NCBI GenBank assembly: GCA_946409885.1
Contig: CAMJYF010000129.1
Coordinates: 1-5,993, forward strand
Length of the DNA stretch: 5,993 bases
Origin: an uncultured Clostridia bacterium
Lineage (GTDB): Bacteria; Bacillota; Clostridia; Oscillospirales; Acutalibacteraceae
Direction of reading: 5' to 3'
Shown here: positions 5,795 to 5,993 of the stretch, one piece after another
How the letters are laid out: the number at the start of each line of letters is the position of its first letter
How positions within the stretch are numbered: position 1 is the stretch's first letter
Notes under the pieces: generated by a model
The model's database searches: none
What the model saw: the letters and a program-made list of their open reading frames with translations, nothing else
Told to the model about the DNA's origin: nothing
Position numbers and translations under genes: made by a program

Positions 5795-5993
5795 ATGGCG
5801 GTTTTAGTGGATTATATCAGGGATTTCGGCCATCTCACCTTTGCCGAAAAGCCCTTCTGCGATGAGGACAATATCGCGCTGTGCGAGGCGTTCTATATGG
5901 ATATCGAGCGCGCGGCGCCCAATCACTTTGAGGACGAGCCCATGCCCTTCCATGTGATGGCGGACAAGATGTGGGAGCTGAACGGCAGAAAGC
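5795..5993 (+). CDS. DUF2974 (Mbeg1-like) protein, N-terminus only, cut by the window edge
   Basis: Only 66 codons are present and the frame runs off the right edge without a stop. The opening MAVLVDYIRDFGHLTFAEKP (1-20), then FCDEDNIALCEAFYMDIE (21-38), follows the N-terminal pattern of DUF2974/Mbeg1-like proteins: a Leu/Val start, then DY..., G.L.F...PF, N.VDNL.L....Y.D. These proteins are usually 350-400 aa with an alpha/beta-hydrolase (lipase-like) core whose GxSxG motif would lie beyond the window; their physiological role in Clostridia is not settled. There is no signal peptide or membrane segment in the visible part, so it is probably cytoplasmic. Family assignment comes from remembered pattern over a short stretch and could be wrong; the reading frame itself is well supported by promoter, ribosome site and codon use. 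Confidence 0.65.
   Translation, partial: MAVLVDYIRDFGHLTFAEKPFCDEDNIALCEAFYMDIERAAPNHFEDEPMPFHVMADKMWELNGRK

Overview
The window looks like chromosomal DNA from a GC-rich Gram-positive anaerobe of the Clostridia (Oscillospiraceae/Ruminococcaceae-like). This is an inference. It rests on a class A penicillin-binding protein with the acidic linker and Cys-containing tail common in clostridial enzymes, a lipobox lipoprotein, strong AGGAGG-type ribosome sites, sigma-A-type promoters confined to AT-rich gaps, and the N-terminus of a DUF2974 (Mbeg1-like) protein. I see no mobile element, CRISPR array, tRNA or rRNA.

Layout. On the minus strand, a class A PBP (388-2679) is followed after 9 nt by ruvX (1-378, cut by the left edge of the window), forming a probable two-gene transcript. 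Both read away from a 244-nt divergent intergenic region (2680-2923). That region holds a minus-strand extended -10 promoter for the PBP, a plus-strand promoter for the rightward genes, a 12-bp perfect palindrome inside the PBP promoter spacer, and T-tracts spaced about one helical turn apart between the two promoters. On the plus strand, three tightly packed genes follow: an adenine-phosphoribosyltransferase-like protein (2924-3478), the bifunctional NAD(P)HX repair enzyme Nnr (3492-5012) and a small lipoprotein of unknown function with a TTG start (5017-5517). Their gaps are 13 and 4 nt, which implies one operon. A 277-nt gap follows. It is GC-rich with inverted repeats on its left and AT-rich on its right, where a near-consensus promoter (TTGACA, 17 nt, TAAAAT) drives a DUF2974 protein (5795 onward) cut by the right edge.

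How the genes fit together. The leftward pair combines cell-wall polymerisation and crosslinking (PBP) with RuvX/YqgF, a housekeeping nuclease-fold protein of Holliday-junction or rRNA metabolism. The rightward operon combines nucleotide salvage or PRPP chemistry, NAD(P)H damage repair and an envelope lipoprotein. In other Firmicutes, nnr-type genes and LolA-like lipoproteins often lie near acpS and alr, which would fit this order, but neither acpS nor alr is in the window. Most of the window is housekeeping. The least explained parts are the divergent control region, the lipoprotein, and the promoter and dyad before the DUF2974 gene. I found no convincing undescribed multi-gene system.
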